NCBI GenBank assembly: GCA_934438055.1
Contig: CAKSAY010000006.1
Location: 10,302 to 74,301 of the forward strand
Length of the DNA: 64,000 nucleotides
Origin: an uncultured Oscillospiraceae bacterium
Lineage (GTDB): Bacteria > Bacillota > Clostridia > Oscillospirales > Ruminococcaceae
Direction of reading: 5' to 3'
How positions within the stretch are numbered: position 1 is the stretch's first letter; each line of letters begins with the position of its first letter. The notes below the pieces were generated by a model, which was not told the DNA's origin, made no database searches, and saw nothing but the letters and a program-made list of their open reading frames with translations. Shown one piece after another: positions 1 to 8,081 of this stretch. The position numbers were made by a program, and so were the translations under genes.

Positions 1-1350
1 AGGCAAAATCGCCTGATATTTTCTCTCTCTTCCACTCTTTGCAGAGCCTCCTGCTGAGTCTCCCTCAACAATATAAAGCTCTGTCATAGATGGATCTTTT
101 TCTGAGCAATCTGCAAGTTTTCCGGGCAGAGAAGCTGACTCAAGTGCTGATTTTCTTCTTGTTAACTCCCTTGCTCGACGCGCCTCTTCCCGCGCTTTTT
201 GCGCCAACAGGGCTTTTGAAAAAATTGACTGTGCCTCAGCCGGATTTTCATCCAGAAAAGCGGAGAATTTTTCAAAAACCATCTTTTCCACCATAGGCTT
301 AACTTCAATGTTTCCAAGCTTGGTTTTTGTTTGCCCCTCAAATTCACACTCTGTGAGTTTGACGCTGATAACCGCTGTGAGACCCTCTCGCACATCATCT
401 CCTGTAAGACGCTTATCGCTGTCTTTTAAGAGATTGTTTCTCTTTCCATAATCATTAAAAACCTTTGTGAGGGCGTTTTTAAAACCTACCTCATGCGTTC
501 CACCCTCTGCCGTGTGAATATTATTCGCAAAGGAGAGAATCAGCTCATTATAGCTATCATTATATTGAAAAGCGGCTTCAATTGTCGCATCGCCCTCTTT
601 CGCGCAAAGATAAATCACTTCCGGATGAAGTGTCTCTAAGCTCTTCTTTTTGTGAATATAGTCGACAAAACTTACGATTCCACCCTCATAATGGAGTTGC
701 TCGCGCACCGGCTCTTCTTCTCTTTTGTCTGTCAAAATAATTCTGACACCTGCATTTAAAAAAGCCTGTTCTCGCAGTCTTGTCTGCAAAATCTCATAAT
801 CATATTTTGTTTCTGAAAAAATTTCAGCATCAGCTTTAAAAGCAACAGAAGTTCCTGTCTTATCTGTTGTGCCGATAGACTTCATCTCTTCTTGATATTT
901 TCCACGCTCAAAACGCTGATAATAGATGTTTTTTCCATCCTGAATGGTGACCTCAAGCCACTCACTCAAAGCATTCACAACCGAAGCGCCAACACCGTGC
1001 AAACCACCGGCAACTTTATAACCGCCGCCGCCAAATTTTCCTCCGGCGTGCAAAACCGTGAAAACAACCGTTGCAGCGCTGATTCCCTCCTGCGCCTGAA
1101 TGCCGACGGGAATGCCTCTTCCGTTATCACTCACTCGAATGATATCTCCCGGCAATATTTCCACATCAATCTGGCTGCAATAGCCTGCAAGCGCCTCGTC
1201 AATGGAATTATCGACAATTTCATAAACAAGATGGTGAAGCCCTTTCGGACCGGTGGAACCTATATACATTCCGGGACGTTTTCTAACCGCCTCGAGTCCC
1301 TCTAAAACCTGAATTTGTGTTTCGTCATACCTTTCATTTTTCCTATCCAA
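1..1350 (-). CDS. gyrB: DNA gyrase subunit B (5' part, cut by window edge)
   Basis: Encodes the ATPase and the start of the TOPRIM domain of GyrB, which with GyrA introduces negative supercoils. Translation from a TTG at 1350, seven bases after an AGGAGG at about 1358-1363, gives 450 residues that run off the left edge. Visible are the GHKL ATP-binding helix with YEIVDNSIDEA at residues 43-53, the GGLHGVGASVVNAL loop, and the TOPRIM motif EGDSAGG at 429-435. About 190 C-terminal residues lie outside. It is the last visible gene of the dnaA-dnaN-S4-recF-remB-gyrB block. ParE is a possible confusion, but the origin-proximal position favours GyrB. Confidence 0.95.
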   Translation of the reverse strand, partial: MDRKNERYDETQIQVLEGLEAVRKRPGMYIGSTGPKGLHHLVYEIVDNSIDEALAGYCSQIDVEILPGDIIRVSDNGRGIPVGIQAQEGISAATVVFTVLHAGGKFGGGGYKVAGGLHGVGASVVNALSEWLEVTIQDGKNIYYQRFERGKYQEEMKSIGTTDKTGTSVAFKADAEIFSETKYDYEILQTRLREQAFLNAGVRIILTDKREEEPVREQLHYEGGIVSFVDYIHKKKSLETLHPEVIYLCAKEGDATIEAAFQYNDSYNELILSFANNIHTAEGGTHEVGFKNALTKVFNDYGKRNNLLKDSDKRLTGDDVREGLTAVISVKLTECEFEGQTKTKLGNIEVKPMVEKMVFEKFSAFLDENPAEAQSIFSKALLAQKAREEARRARELTRRKSALESASLPGKLADCSEKDPSMTELYIVEGDSAGGSAKSGRERKYQAILP

Positions 1351-1411
1351 TTAAGCCTACCTCCTGTTTTTTTAAAGGGTATTCTGTTTAAAAATAATCA
1401 TCTAAAATCTC

Positions 1412-1660
1412 TCACTGATATAGCCGTCGGCGCAGCGCTGACGGCGCAATTTGACAAATATAAATCTTACTTTTTCCCTTCTCCCATGTAACCACAAACG
1501 ACTTTGGAAGATCTACGGCAACATTAACAACCTGATTCTTTTTTTGTGCAGTATAAAGAAAATCTCTCGTCTTTTTTGAAACGGTTGTTTTATCCAAATC
1601 AAAAACAGCGAGAATGTCACTCTTTTTAATCACCGTGTTTTGTCCTAAATATACATACAT
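1412..1660 (-). CDS. remB: RemB/YaaB-like extracellular matrix regulator (DUF370)
   Basis: An 82-residue protein beginning MYVYLGQN. It has the length, the beta-rich start and the genomic position (between recF and gyrB) of Bacillus subtilis YaaB/RemB, a DUF370 member. RemA and RemB are known in Bacillus as regulators of matrix genes, and RemA is an oligomeric DNA-binding protein. The function in this organism is inferred from position and family only. It sits 8 bases after recF and is almost certainly co-transcribed with the origin operon. No membrane segment or signal peptide is seen. Confidence 0.8.
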   Translation of the reverse strand: MYVYLGQNTVIKKSDILAVFDLDKTTVSKKTRDFLYTAQKKNQVVNVAVDLPKSFVVTWEKGKSKIYICQIAPSALRRRLYQ

Positions 1661-1668
1661 ACTCTTTT

Positions 1669-2772
1669 TTATGTAACTCCCTTAACTTCTCCTTTTTGTA
1701 TATAAAACACCTTGCCCTGCTTCATCCCATTCATATTTGACCTATCGCAACAGGTAATAAACGTCTGGCAATCGTGCAGATGATTGAGAATATATTCCTG
1801 TCTGGTCTTGTCAAGCTCGCTCATAACGTCATCTAAGAGAATTATGGGATTTTGACCGGTAATTTCTTTCATAATGTTTGCCTGTGCCAGTCTAATTGCA
1901 AGCATACCACTCCTAATTTGCCCTTGAGATCCATAATGACGAAGAATTAAATCATCGACTTTTACCTCCAATTCATCTCGATGAATGCCAATGGTGGTAA
2001 AACCCTGTTCTGTATCCTCTTCTCTTTTTTTCAAAAGAGCCTGATAATAAAGTTCCACTTTATCTTCATCATAGGTATAATCCTGTATATCCTCAAACAC
2101 GGTTGATTGATAATGCAGATTCATTTTCTCTTGATAAGAAGAAATTTCCTGATAAATCTCTCTGGTTTTTTCATCAAGTCTGCGTATATAATCTTTTCTA
2201 ATTAATGTGATAATCGTCCCCAGCTTTGCAAGCTGCTTGTCCCAAATGGAGAGAATTTCTTCGTCTAAAGCGCCCGCTTGCTTGAGCAGGGCATTTCTTT
2301 GCATCAAAACTCGTTTATATTCTCCAATATATTTTTGATAAACCGGTTTTACCTGCAAGACGCCTTCATCTATCATTTTTCTTCTCTCTTTTGGGCTCCC
2401 TTTGAGAAGATTCATCTGAGAGGGGGTGAAACAAACTGCTAAAAATGCACCTGTTAAAGCATGAAAACCTTTTTTTTCAACCCTATTGAGTGTGATTTTA
2501 TTTTTCTTTGCAAGATGGATTGTCGCATAATTTTCCCGCTCATCGTCTTTAAAAATAATCGAAATACAGGCTCTATCTCTATTAAAATGAATGAGTTTGC
2601 TTTCTTTTGTGTTTAGGGAGCTTTCTAGACCTGTGAAGAGAAGAATGGACAAAATTAAATTTGTTTTTCCCTGCGCATTGTTGCCATAAAAAACATTCAT
2701 TTTTTCATGAGGATGACAAACAACATTGGTGAGATTTTTAAATCCATCCGCTTTAATTTCATTGATCTGCAT
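1669..2772 (-). CDS. recF: DNA replication and repair protein RecF
   Basis: SMC-like ATPase that helps load RecA at single-strand gaps with RecO and RecR. It carries Walker A FYGNNAQGKTNL near residue 35, an ABC-type signature GSQGQIRSGMLAIRLA, and Walker B PIILLDDVMSELD. The length of 367 residues is normal for the family. ATG 2772 is chosen, with an in-frame TTG at 2778 as the alternative. Either start lies inside the last codons of the upstream S4 gene and no clear ribosome binding site is seen, so translational coupling is likely. Confidence 0.95.
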   Translation of the reverse strand: MQINEIKADGFKNLTNVVCHPHEKMNVFYGNNAQGKTNLILSILLFTGLESSLNTKESKLIHFNRDRACISIIFKDDERENYATIHLAKKNKITLNRVEKKGFHALTGAFLAVCFTPSQMNLLKGSPKERRKMIDEGVLQVKPVYQKYIGEYKRVLMQRNALLKQAGALDEEILSIWDKQLAKLGTIITLIRKDYIRRLDEKTREIYQEISSYQEKMNLHYQSTVFEDIQDYTYDEDKVELYYQALLKKREEDTEQGFTTIGIHRDELEVKVDDLILRHYGSQGQIRSGMLAIRLAQANIMKEITGQNPIILLDDVMSELDKTRQEYILNHLHDCQTFITCCDRSNMNGMKQGKVFYIQKGEVKGVT

Positions 2773-2989
2773 AATCAATTTTATATTTTGTCTGATTTAC
2801 CATAACACAATCTCCTACCGTGAGCTTCTTTCCCCGCATGAGGCACACTTGTCCATTCACTTGCACCATTTGTTGTTGAATCATCTGCTTGGCCTCTCCT
2901 CCCGACATTGCTTCTGCGGTCAACTTTAAAAACTGGTCGAGCTTGATGATCTTGGTGTGAATAAAAATAACTTGTTCTTTCATGCTCAT
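2759..2989 (-). CDS. yaaA: S4-domain RNA-binding protein (YaaA/RlbA type)
   Basis: A 76-residue single S4 domain with the core motif SGGEAKQMIQQQMVQVNG. Genes of this type sit between dnaN and recF in most Firmicutes; YaaA in Bacillus is linked to ribosome assembly. The ATG at 2989 overlaps the dnaN stop in an ATGA quartet and the 3' end overlaps recF, so dnaN, this gene and recF form a tightly coupled unit. A second in-frame ATG at 2983 is an alternative start. Confidence 0.88.
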   Translation of the reverse strand: MSMKEQVIFIHTKIIKLDQFLKLTAEAMSGGEAKQMIQQQMVQVNGQVCLMRGKKLTVGDCVMVNQTKYKIDYADQ

Positions 2990-4098
2990 GCATCACTTCC
3001 TCGCATTCTAACAGGAAGAACCAAATAAAGAAAAGAATCATCTTCGATGGGAACAATCTGAATAGGGGATAAACTTCCGTTAAAATCAATAAACACTTCT
3101 TCTTTTTCACAATGACGGAGCGCATCGAGCATATATCGATTATTAAAGGCAATGGTGAGTGTCTCTCCGTCCAGCATAATTTCCTGCTCATCCTGCACGC
3201 GACCTATTGTGCTCTCACAGGTCAAATACATTTTATTGTTAGAAACTTCCATTTTCACGGGAGTTTTATTTTTTTGATTGATAATGATGGAAACTCTTTC
3301 AATGAGCTGAATAAAATTCTTCACATCCGCTTTGATTCTTGTTTTATGTTCTGAAGAAATCGCTGTGGTATAGTTGAGAAACTCTCCTTCAATTAAGCGC
3401 GCTATCATAGAACAAGAGCCAATATGGAAAGTGACATGTTTTTTGCCAACATAAATATGCGTTTCATCTTCTGATTGTTCTTGCAAAAGCTTGCTTAGTT
3501 CAGCCAAAGCCTTTGCGGAAACAATGAAAGAGAGGTTTTTAGCAAAATCAATTTCTTCTCTGCACAGCGCCACTCGATATCCATCAACTGAAACGACAGT
3601 CAATAGGTTTTGCTTGATTTCAAATAAAGATCCCTGCAAAACCGGAGTGTTGGAATTGGGAGAAGTGCAAAAGAGTGTCTGATAAATCATTTTCTTTAAA
3701 GAAGTGTCTTTTATAGAAAAAACATTTTCCTTTTCCATTTCAGGCAAAGCAGGATATTCTTCCTTTTCCATTCCTAAAATGTGAAAACGAGTGTTATCTC
3801 CAACAATGGTGGTCATCATTTTCTCATCCGTTTCAAAGAAAACAGTCTGCGCATCCATTTTTTTTAAAATCTCTCCCAAAAGCTGTGCGTTCAAAACAAT
3901 GCTGCCCGGTTCTTCTTCAAAAATAGGAATGGTAGTTGTAATGCCAATTTCAAGATCATAGCCCGTTAATAAAAGCTTTTGATCAGAACATTCTAAAAGC
4001 ACACCCTCTAATGCAGGAATCGTTGATTTAGAAGAGATTGCCAGAGAAACATCGCTTACTGCTTTGCTTAAAGTTTCCAAATCACAATTAAATTTCAT
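2986..4098 (-). CDS. dnaN: DNA polymerase III beta sliding clamp
   Basis: 370 residues, the usual clamp length, with the N-terminal MKFNCDLETLSKAVSDV and the C-terminal LPVRM motif (LVLPVRMRG) that lines the partner-binding pocket. The clamp is a ring-shaped dimer that tethers DNA polymerase III and other partners to DNA. The start has a GAAAGGAA ribosome binding site. It lies downstream of dnaA across the probable origin and is coupled by a 4-base overlap to the S4 gene. Confidence 0.97.
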   Translation of the reverse strand: MKFNCDLETLSKAVSDVSLAISSKSTIPALEGVLLECSDQKLLLTGYDLEIGITTTIPIFEEEPGSIVLNAQLLGEILKKMDAQTVFFETDEKMMTTIVGDNTRFHILGMEKEEYPALPEMEKENVFSIKDTSLKKMIYQTLFCTSPNSNTPVLQGSLFEIKQNLLTVVSVDGYRVALCREEIDFAKNLSFIVSAKALAELSKLLQEQSEDETHIYVGKKHVTFHIGSCSMIARLIEGEFLNYTTAISSEHKTRIKADVKNFIQLIERVSIIINQKNKTPVKMEVSNNKMYLTCESTIGRVQDEQEIMLDGETLTIAFNNRYMLDALRHCEKEEVFIDFNGSLSPIQIVPIEDDSFLYLVLPVRMRGSDA

Positions 4099-4206
4099 AA
4101 TGACTGAATTTTCCTTTCTTAAATGGATTTATTAACAGAGAAACCTTTTTTTTAAAGCGAAAAATAAAAAATTCGTTTCTATATATATAAATAAAATAGT
4201 ATTAAA

Positions 4207-4230
4207 CAGCAGCAGTAGTAGTAGAGGGGG
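4207..4230 (+). repeat. DnaA-trio repeat with adjoining G-run
   Basis: The plus strand reads CAGCAGTAGTAGTAG followed by AGGGGG and then a GTTGAAA element at 4234. Read away from the box in the 3' to 5' direction this is GAT-GAT-GAT, the polarity expected for DnaA trios that guide DnaA onto single-stranded DNA. The two CAG triplets extend the three-base periodicity. Confidence 0.7.
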
Positions 4231-4233
4231 AAA

Positions 4234-4472
4234 AGTTGAAAGGGACAACAAATAAAGAGGTTATGGGAAAAATAGAGATTATTTTTTCAAAAATGCATTT
4301 GGGAGAAATGGTTGAAAAAATCGTTTAAAAATATGAGAAGTTTAAAACGTTGAAAACTTTGTTTAAAATGTTGAAAGAAAGTTTAATAAGCTGTTGAAAG
4401 GGGAGAATTTATAAAATTACAAAATTGGGAAAAGGAAAAGTTGAAAGAATGTTGAAAGAAAAACGTTGAAAA
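4234..4472 (+). repeat. Cluster of eight DnaA-box-like NGTTGAAAR elements
   Basis: Elements at 4234, 4310, 4348, 4369, 4392, 4439, 4450 and 4464 all read (A/C/G/T)GTTGAAA(A/G) on the plus strand. The reverse complement TTTCAAC(A/G) differs from the canonical TTATCCACA mainly at positions 3 and 6. Shared orientation, density and location argue for DnaA binding. Two further copies face each other upstream of dnaA at 5877-5885 and 5921-5929. Confidence 0.65.
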
Positions 4473-4475
4473 TTG

Positions 4476-5798
4476 TTAATTATCTCTTATGTTTTTAATA
4501 ATATCCTCTATTATCTCTTTTTGTTGCTTGTCCTTATTGATAATAGATTCAACTTTCTGCAGTGCATAAACGATGGTTGCATGGTCTCTTCCATTAAATT
4601 CTTTGCCAATTTCTGTGTAGGGCATCTGGGTAATTTCTCGAACAATATACATTGAAATTTGCCGCGCTGTTGAAACTGGTGCAGAACGTTTTGAAGAGCG
4701 AATGTCTTCCTCTGAAACGCTGAAAGTGCGCGCAACTTCGGAGATGACCCGCTCAACTGTGACGGGAATAGGCTTGTCGTCATTGAGAATCTCTTTCACG
4801 ACCGATTGCGCCAGTGCAATAGTTGGTGGCGCATTTGAAAGCAAAAGATAGGCTTTGATTTTTTTCACAGCTCCTTCAAGCTGACGAATGTTGCTCTTTA
4901 AATGTTTGGCCAAAAACTCAGCGACTTCTTCGGGAATTTTAATTTCTAACAATTCTGCTTTTCTTCTAATGATAGCGATTCGAGTTTCAATGTCAGGCGG
5001 ATAAATGTCAGCAATAAGACCCCATTCAAAACGGGTTCTTAACCTATCTTCTAGGGTTTTAATGTCTTTTGGGGGACGGTCAGAGGTGAGCACAATCTGT
5101 CGGCCTGATTGATGAAGATCATTAAAAGTGTGAAAGAATTCTTCTTGCGTTTGCGTTTTTCCCGCAATAAATTGAACGTCGTCCATGAGAAGAATGTCAA
5201 CGTTACGATATTTTTCACGAAACTGCTGCGTGGTTTTCATTTCTATGGCTGAAATGAGTTCGTTTGTGAATGTTTCTCCATTAATATACATAATATTAAC
5301 GTTGGGATTTTTTTGCTGGATGGTGTAGCTGATTGCCATAAGCAAATGGGTTTTTCCCAGTCCGCTTGGACCGTAAATGAACAGGGGATTATAAGCATCG
5401 GATTGATTCTGCGCAACGGCTCTGCAGGCTGCATAGGCAAATGTGTTTGATGGTCCTACAATAAAGGTGTCAAATGTATATTCATAATCTTTTGAGTCAT
5501 TTTCAGGAGGCGATATCGTCTCTTCTACATTTTCTTCATCGCCTTGTGTATCTTCTTCCGTAATAATTTTGAGCGTGACATCAAAACCCAAAACTTCTTT
5601 AAAAGCTGCGGAGAGTAAGTCAATATATTTAGAAAGTATAATATTTTTTTGAAAATTACTCTTTAAAAATAAGACTGCTGTAGAACTTTCAAGCTTAACC
5701 GGTTCGAGCGGTTTAATCCAAAGATCATAGGCTGTTGCGGAGAGCTGCTGTTGACAATATTCTTTCACAGCTCCCAAAGCTTGGCCAAAGGATTCCAT
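4476..5798 (-). CDS. dnaA: Chromosomal replication initiator DnaA
   Basis: 440 residues with all four DnaA domains: an N-terminal DnaB/DnaD-interaction domain, an acidic linker (about residues 80-105), the AAA+ core with Walker A GPSGLGKT at 143-150 and Walker B ILLMDDVQF near 202-210, and the C-terminal helix-turn-helix with the signature GKEFNGRDHATIVYALQKV. DnaA binds origin boxes and opens the duplex. The ATG at 5798 lies 11 bases after AGGAGG. A nearer, out-of-frame ATG at 5804 is rejected because its frame is not DnaA. Confidence 0.98.
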   Translation of the reverse strand: MESFGQALGAVKEYCQQQLSATAYDLWIKPLEPVKLESSTAVLFLKSNFQKNIILSKYIDLLSAAFKEVLGFDVTLKIITEEDTQGDEENVEETISPPENDSKDYEYTFDTFIVGPSNTFAYAACRAVAQNQSDAYNPLFIYGPSGLGKTHLLMAISYTIQQKNPNVNIMYINGETFTNELISAIEMKTTQQFREKYRNVDILLMDDVQFIAGKTQTQEEFFHTFNDLHQSGRQIVLTSDRPPKDIKTLEDRLRTRFEWGLIADIYPPDIETRIAIIRRKAELLEIKIPEEVAEFLAKHLKSNIRQLEGAVKKIKAYLLLSNAPPTIALAQSVVKEILNDDKPIPVTVERVISEVARTFSVSEEDIRSSKRSAPVSTARQISMYIVREITQMPYTEIGKEFNGRDHATIVYALQKVESIINKDKQQKEIIEDIIKNIRDN

Positions 5799-5855
5799 AA
5801 TGCATGATTCCTCCTATTATTATGTTTTAAAATTTCATGATTTTATGAAATTTTT

Positions 5856-5885
5856 ATTCTAATTTATCATAACATTTTTTCAACA
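5856..5885 (-). promoter_or_regulatory. dnaA promoter overlapping a DnaA-box-like element
   Basis: On the minus strand TTGAAA (5883-5878), a 16-base spacer and TAGAAT (5861-5856) form a plausible sigma-A promoter. The -35 is embedded in a TTTTCAACA element (5877-5885), which would allow DnaA to repress its own gene. A short inverted repeat AATTTCAT/ATGAAATT (5831-5852) lies in the leader. Confidence 0.5.
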
Positions 5886-5934
5886 TTTTTACAAGAGCTA
5901 TTAAAATAAAAAGAGGAGATTGTTGAAAAAACTC

Positions 5935-5964
5935 TTGACAGATCGTTGCTTTATGCTTTATACT
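5935..5964 (+). promoter_or_regulatory. Promoter of rpmH
   Basis: TTGACA at 5935-5940, an 18-base spacer and TATACT at 5959-5964. A DnaA-box-like TGTTGAAAA (5921-5929) lies directly upstream of the -35. The leader to rpmH is about 100 bases. Confidence 0.8.
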
Positions 5965-6071
5965 GTTAAACTATACAAGATCTCTATTAAGATGGAAGCC
6001 TTGTGGAGATGATGTGAAAGGCTTCATGTTGTTTAAAGAAATTTTATGATGAGTAAAGGAGTGCATTTGTT

Positions 6072-6206
6072 ATGAAGAGAACTTATCAGCCAAAAAAACG
6101 TCATCGCAGCCGCGTGCACGGTTTTAGAAAAAGAATGTCAACCAGAAATGGAAGAAAAGTTTTGGCAAGAAGACGCGCTAAGGGAAGAAAACGCCTGTCT
6201 TATTAA
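6072..6206 (+). CDS. rpmH: Large ribosomal subunit protein bL34
   Basis: A 44-residue, very basic protein beginning MKRTYQPKKRHRSRVHGF and ending KGRKRLSY, the standard bL34 sequence and length. It is a structural protein of the 50S subunit. It is divergent from dnaA across the origin-proximal promoter region, as in most bacteria. AAAGGAG at 6056-6062 lies nine bases before the ATG. A terminator follows before rnpA. Confidence 0.97.
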   Translation: MKRTYQPKKRHRSRVHGFRKRMSTRNGRKVLARRRAKGRKRLSY

Positions 6207-6337
6207 TTGTTTTTTAAGAAAAAAGAGTCCAGGTCAATGCCATCTCGTTCTCTTTGCGAAACGTTTCAGTTTGTGAATTTTCAAGCGGCATTTTACTTTT
6301 TATATATTTTTAGAAAGATAAAGCTTTGAAAATGTAA

Positions 6338-6366
6338 GCCGCATAATTTTGTTATGTGGTTTTTTT
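6338..6366 (+). terminator. Intrinsic terminator between rpmH and rnpA
   Basis: CCGCATAA (6339-6346), loop TTTTG, TTATGTGG (6352-6359, one G-U pair), then seven T. It sits 20 bases before the rnpA start, so it probably attenuates read-through from rpmH into rnpA. Confidence 0.75.
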
Positions 6367-6385
6367 GTTTTTGAGGATGAATGAA

Positions 6386-6757
6386 ATGGATAGATTTAAA
6401 ACACTTACTTTAAATAAAGAATTTAAAAGACTTTATTATCAAGGAAGAAAAAGAAATGCTTATCTTTTGGCGACTTATGCAAAGCCGAATCGCAAGCGTT
6501 GTTGCAGAATAGGCATTACAGCCGGAAAAAAAGTGGGCAACGCTGTTGTGAGAAATCGCATTCGCCGCATGATTAGAGAGGCCTTTCGCCTTTTAGAAAA
6601 AGAGATGGACTTGAGAGGTTATGACTTTGTTTTTGTCGCCCGTTCAAATGCCTATGGAAAGAAAATGAATGACATTTATCGGGAGATGAAAAAGCAGGTG
6701 GCTTTTCTTGTAAAATTCTACGAAAAAGAGGGTTCTTTGAGGAATAAAAAAAGATGA
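6386..6757 (+). CDS. rnpA: Ribonuclease P protein component
   Basis: Protein subunit of RNase P, which matures the 5' ends of tRNAs. It contains the conserved RNR helix KKVGNAVVRNRIRRMIRE. ATG 6386 is preferred because GAGG at 6373-6376 is nine bases upstream; the in-frame ATG at 6377 abuts that site. The product is 123 residues, normal for RnpA. Its stop overlaps the yidD start in an ATGA quartet. The RNase P RNA gene is not in this window. Confidence 0.95.
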   Translation: MDRFKTLTLNKEFKRLYYQGRKRNAYLLATYAKPNRKRCCRIGITAGKKVGNAVVRNRIRRMIREAFRLLEKEMDLRGYDFVFVARSNAYGKKMNDIYREMKKQVAFLVKFYEKEGSLRNKKR

Positions 6758-7008
6758 GGAGAATTCTTATTTTTTTTATTCGAGTCTATCAAAACTATAT
6801 TTCTCCGGCCTTTGCGCCCAGATGCAGGTTTTATCCTACCTGCTCGGCCTATGCTTTGGAGGCAATCAAAGTGCACGGCGCTTTGAAAGGGAGTTATTTG
6901 GCTGTGAGAAGAATCTTAAAATGTCATCCTTTTCATAAAGGAGGAGTTGATCCTGTTCCTCCAAAAAAAGAAAAAGGAAAGAAACAATCTCACCATGGAG
7001 GATGTTGA
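6754..7008 (+). CDS. yidD: Membrane protein insertion efficiency factor YidD
   Basis: 84 residues with the family signature RVYQNYISPAFAPRCRFYPTCS and the FHKGGVDPVPP tail. YidD is a small inner-face membrane-associated protein that assists YidC-dependent insertion. It lies between rnpA and yidC as in most bacteria, overlapping rnpA by 4 bases and touching yidC through TGATG. Confidence 0.95.
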   Translation: MRRILIFFIRVYQNYISPAFAPRCRFYPTCSAYALEAIKVHGALKGSYLAVRRILKCHPFHKGGVDPVPPKKEKGKKQSHHGGC

Positions 7009-8057
7009 TGAATTTTTTATATCACCTTTTAGGCGCTCCTTTAGGATATGTTATCTGGTTAATTTACGAGGTTGTTCGTAATTACGGCGTTGCTATTATT
7101 TTGTTCACCGTCATTTTAAAGCTTACTTTGTATCCTTTGGCAGTTAAGCAACAAAAGGCAACGGCAAAAATGGGCGCTTTTCAGCCTATGATTAACGAAA
7201 TTAATAAAAAATATGCGAAAAATCCAAAGAAAAAAAATGAGGAATTGCAAAAGCTTTACACGGAGGAGGGATATTCTCCCACGGCCGGATGTCTCCCTAT
7301 GATTTTGCAGTTTGTAATTTTGTTTGGTATTATTGATGTGGTGTATCGTCCCTTGACGCATATTTTGCATATGGGTGCGGATGTCATCAGTCAGGCGTGC
7401 TCCATTGCCGGGCTAAATCCCGACATTTTAACCTCTCAAATCGGTGTTGTGCAGCAATTGCAGCAGGATCCGAGCAAGTTTGCTTCTTTGGGCGATGCAA
7501 CCGTGCAGGCAATTCAAGGCTTGGATATGCACTTTTTGGGGCTTAATTTAGGCGCTTTGCCTGAATGGACTTCTATTACTATCATCATTCCGATTTTGGC
7601 GGGTGCATTCAGCTTTTTGCAGATCTTTTTAAGCATGAAGATGAATCCAATGGGGCAGGACACACCTGGTATGGGAATGTCTTCAAAAATTATGATGATT
7701 GTTATGCCTCTTTTCTCTGTTTGGATTACTTTTACAGTTCCAATTGGCGTAGGACTTTATTGGATTGTTTCGTATGTCTTTATGGTTGGACAAACGCTTG
7801 TTTTAAATAAGGTGTATAACCCTAAGAAGCTGCGGGAAGAGGCAATTGCTGAATTGGAAGAGCGGCGTAAGAGCAGAAAGAAAAAGGTTGTTGTGAAAGA
7901 GGTTGTCAAAAAAGGAGAAGACGGTCAGGAGATTGTCAGCGAAGAAGTTGTCAGCCAAAAAGAGCTAGACAGAATTCGTTTAGCTGAGGCGAGAAAAAGA
8001 GACGCCGAAAAGTATGGCGAGGATTTTGTTGAGGTAACAGACGACGATTTGAAGTAA
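7008..8057 (+). CDS. yidC: Membrane protein insertase YidC/Oxa1 (SpoIIIJ type)
   Basis: About 349 residues, the short Gram-positive form lacking the large periplasmic domain. Hydrophobic segments are visible near residues 15-35, 95-115, 185-210 and 225-270, and the C-terminal tail is long and charged (KSRKKKVVVKEVVKK onward). It inserts membrane proteins with or without SecYEG. The start at 7008 is six bases after GGAGG; an in-frame ATG at 7002 is too close. It is followed by jag, its usual partner. Confidence 0.95.
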   Translation: MNFLYHLLGAPLGYVIWLIYEVVRNYGVAIILFTVILKLTLYPLAVKQQKATAKMGAFQPMINEINKKYAKNPKKKNEELQKLYTEEGYSPTAGCLPMILQFVILFGIIDVVYRPLTHILHMGADVISQACSIAGLNPDILTSQIGVVQQLQQDPSKFASLGDATVQAIQGLDMHFLGLNLGALPEWTSITIIIPILAGAFSFLQIFLSMKMNPMGQDTPGMGMSSKIMMIVMPLFSVWITFTVPIGVGLYWIVSYVFMVGQTLVLNKVYNPKKLREEAIAELEERRKSRKKKVVVKEVVKKGEDGQEIVSEEVVSQKELDRIRLAEARKRDAEKYGEDFVEVTDDDLK

Positions 8058-8081
8058 AAATAATTAGGAAGAATGATTTTT

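Larger units (their letters stand above)
4140..4475. other. Probable chromosomal replication origin (oriC) in the dnaA-dnaN spacer
   Basis: A non-coding stretch between dnaN and dnaA, where Firmicute origins usually lie. From left to right it has an AT-rich segment (about 4140-4205, including TATATATATAAATAAAATAG), TAG triplets, a G-run, and then a dense field of GTTGAAA elements all in one orientation. This order (unwinding element, trios, GC-rich spacer, DnaA boxes) matches the basal unwinding system described for B. subtilis. No canonical TTATCCACA box is present. That it is the origin is inferred from layout; it is not proven by the sequence. Confidence 0.8.

Noticed and set aside
4100..6070. 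Canonical TTATCCACA DnaA boxes
   Set aside because: None found on either strand in the two spacers flanking dnaA.
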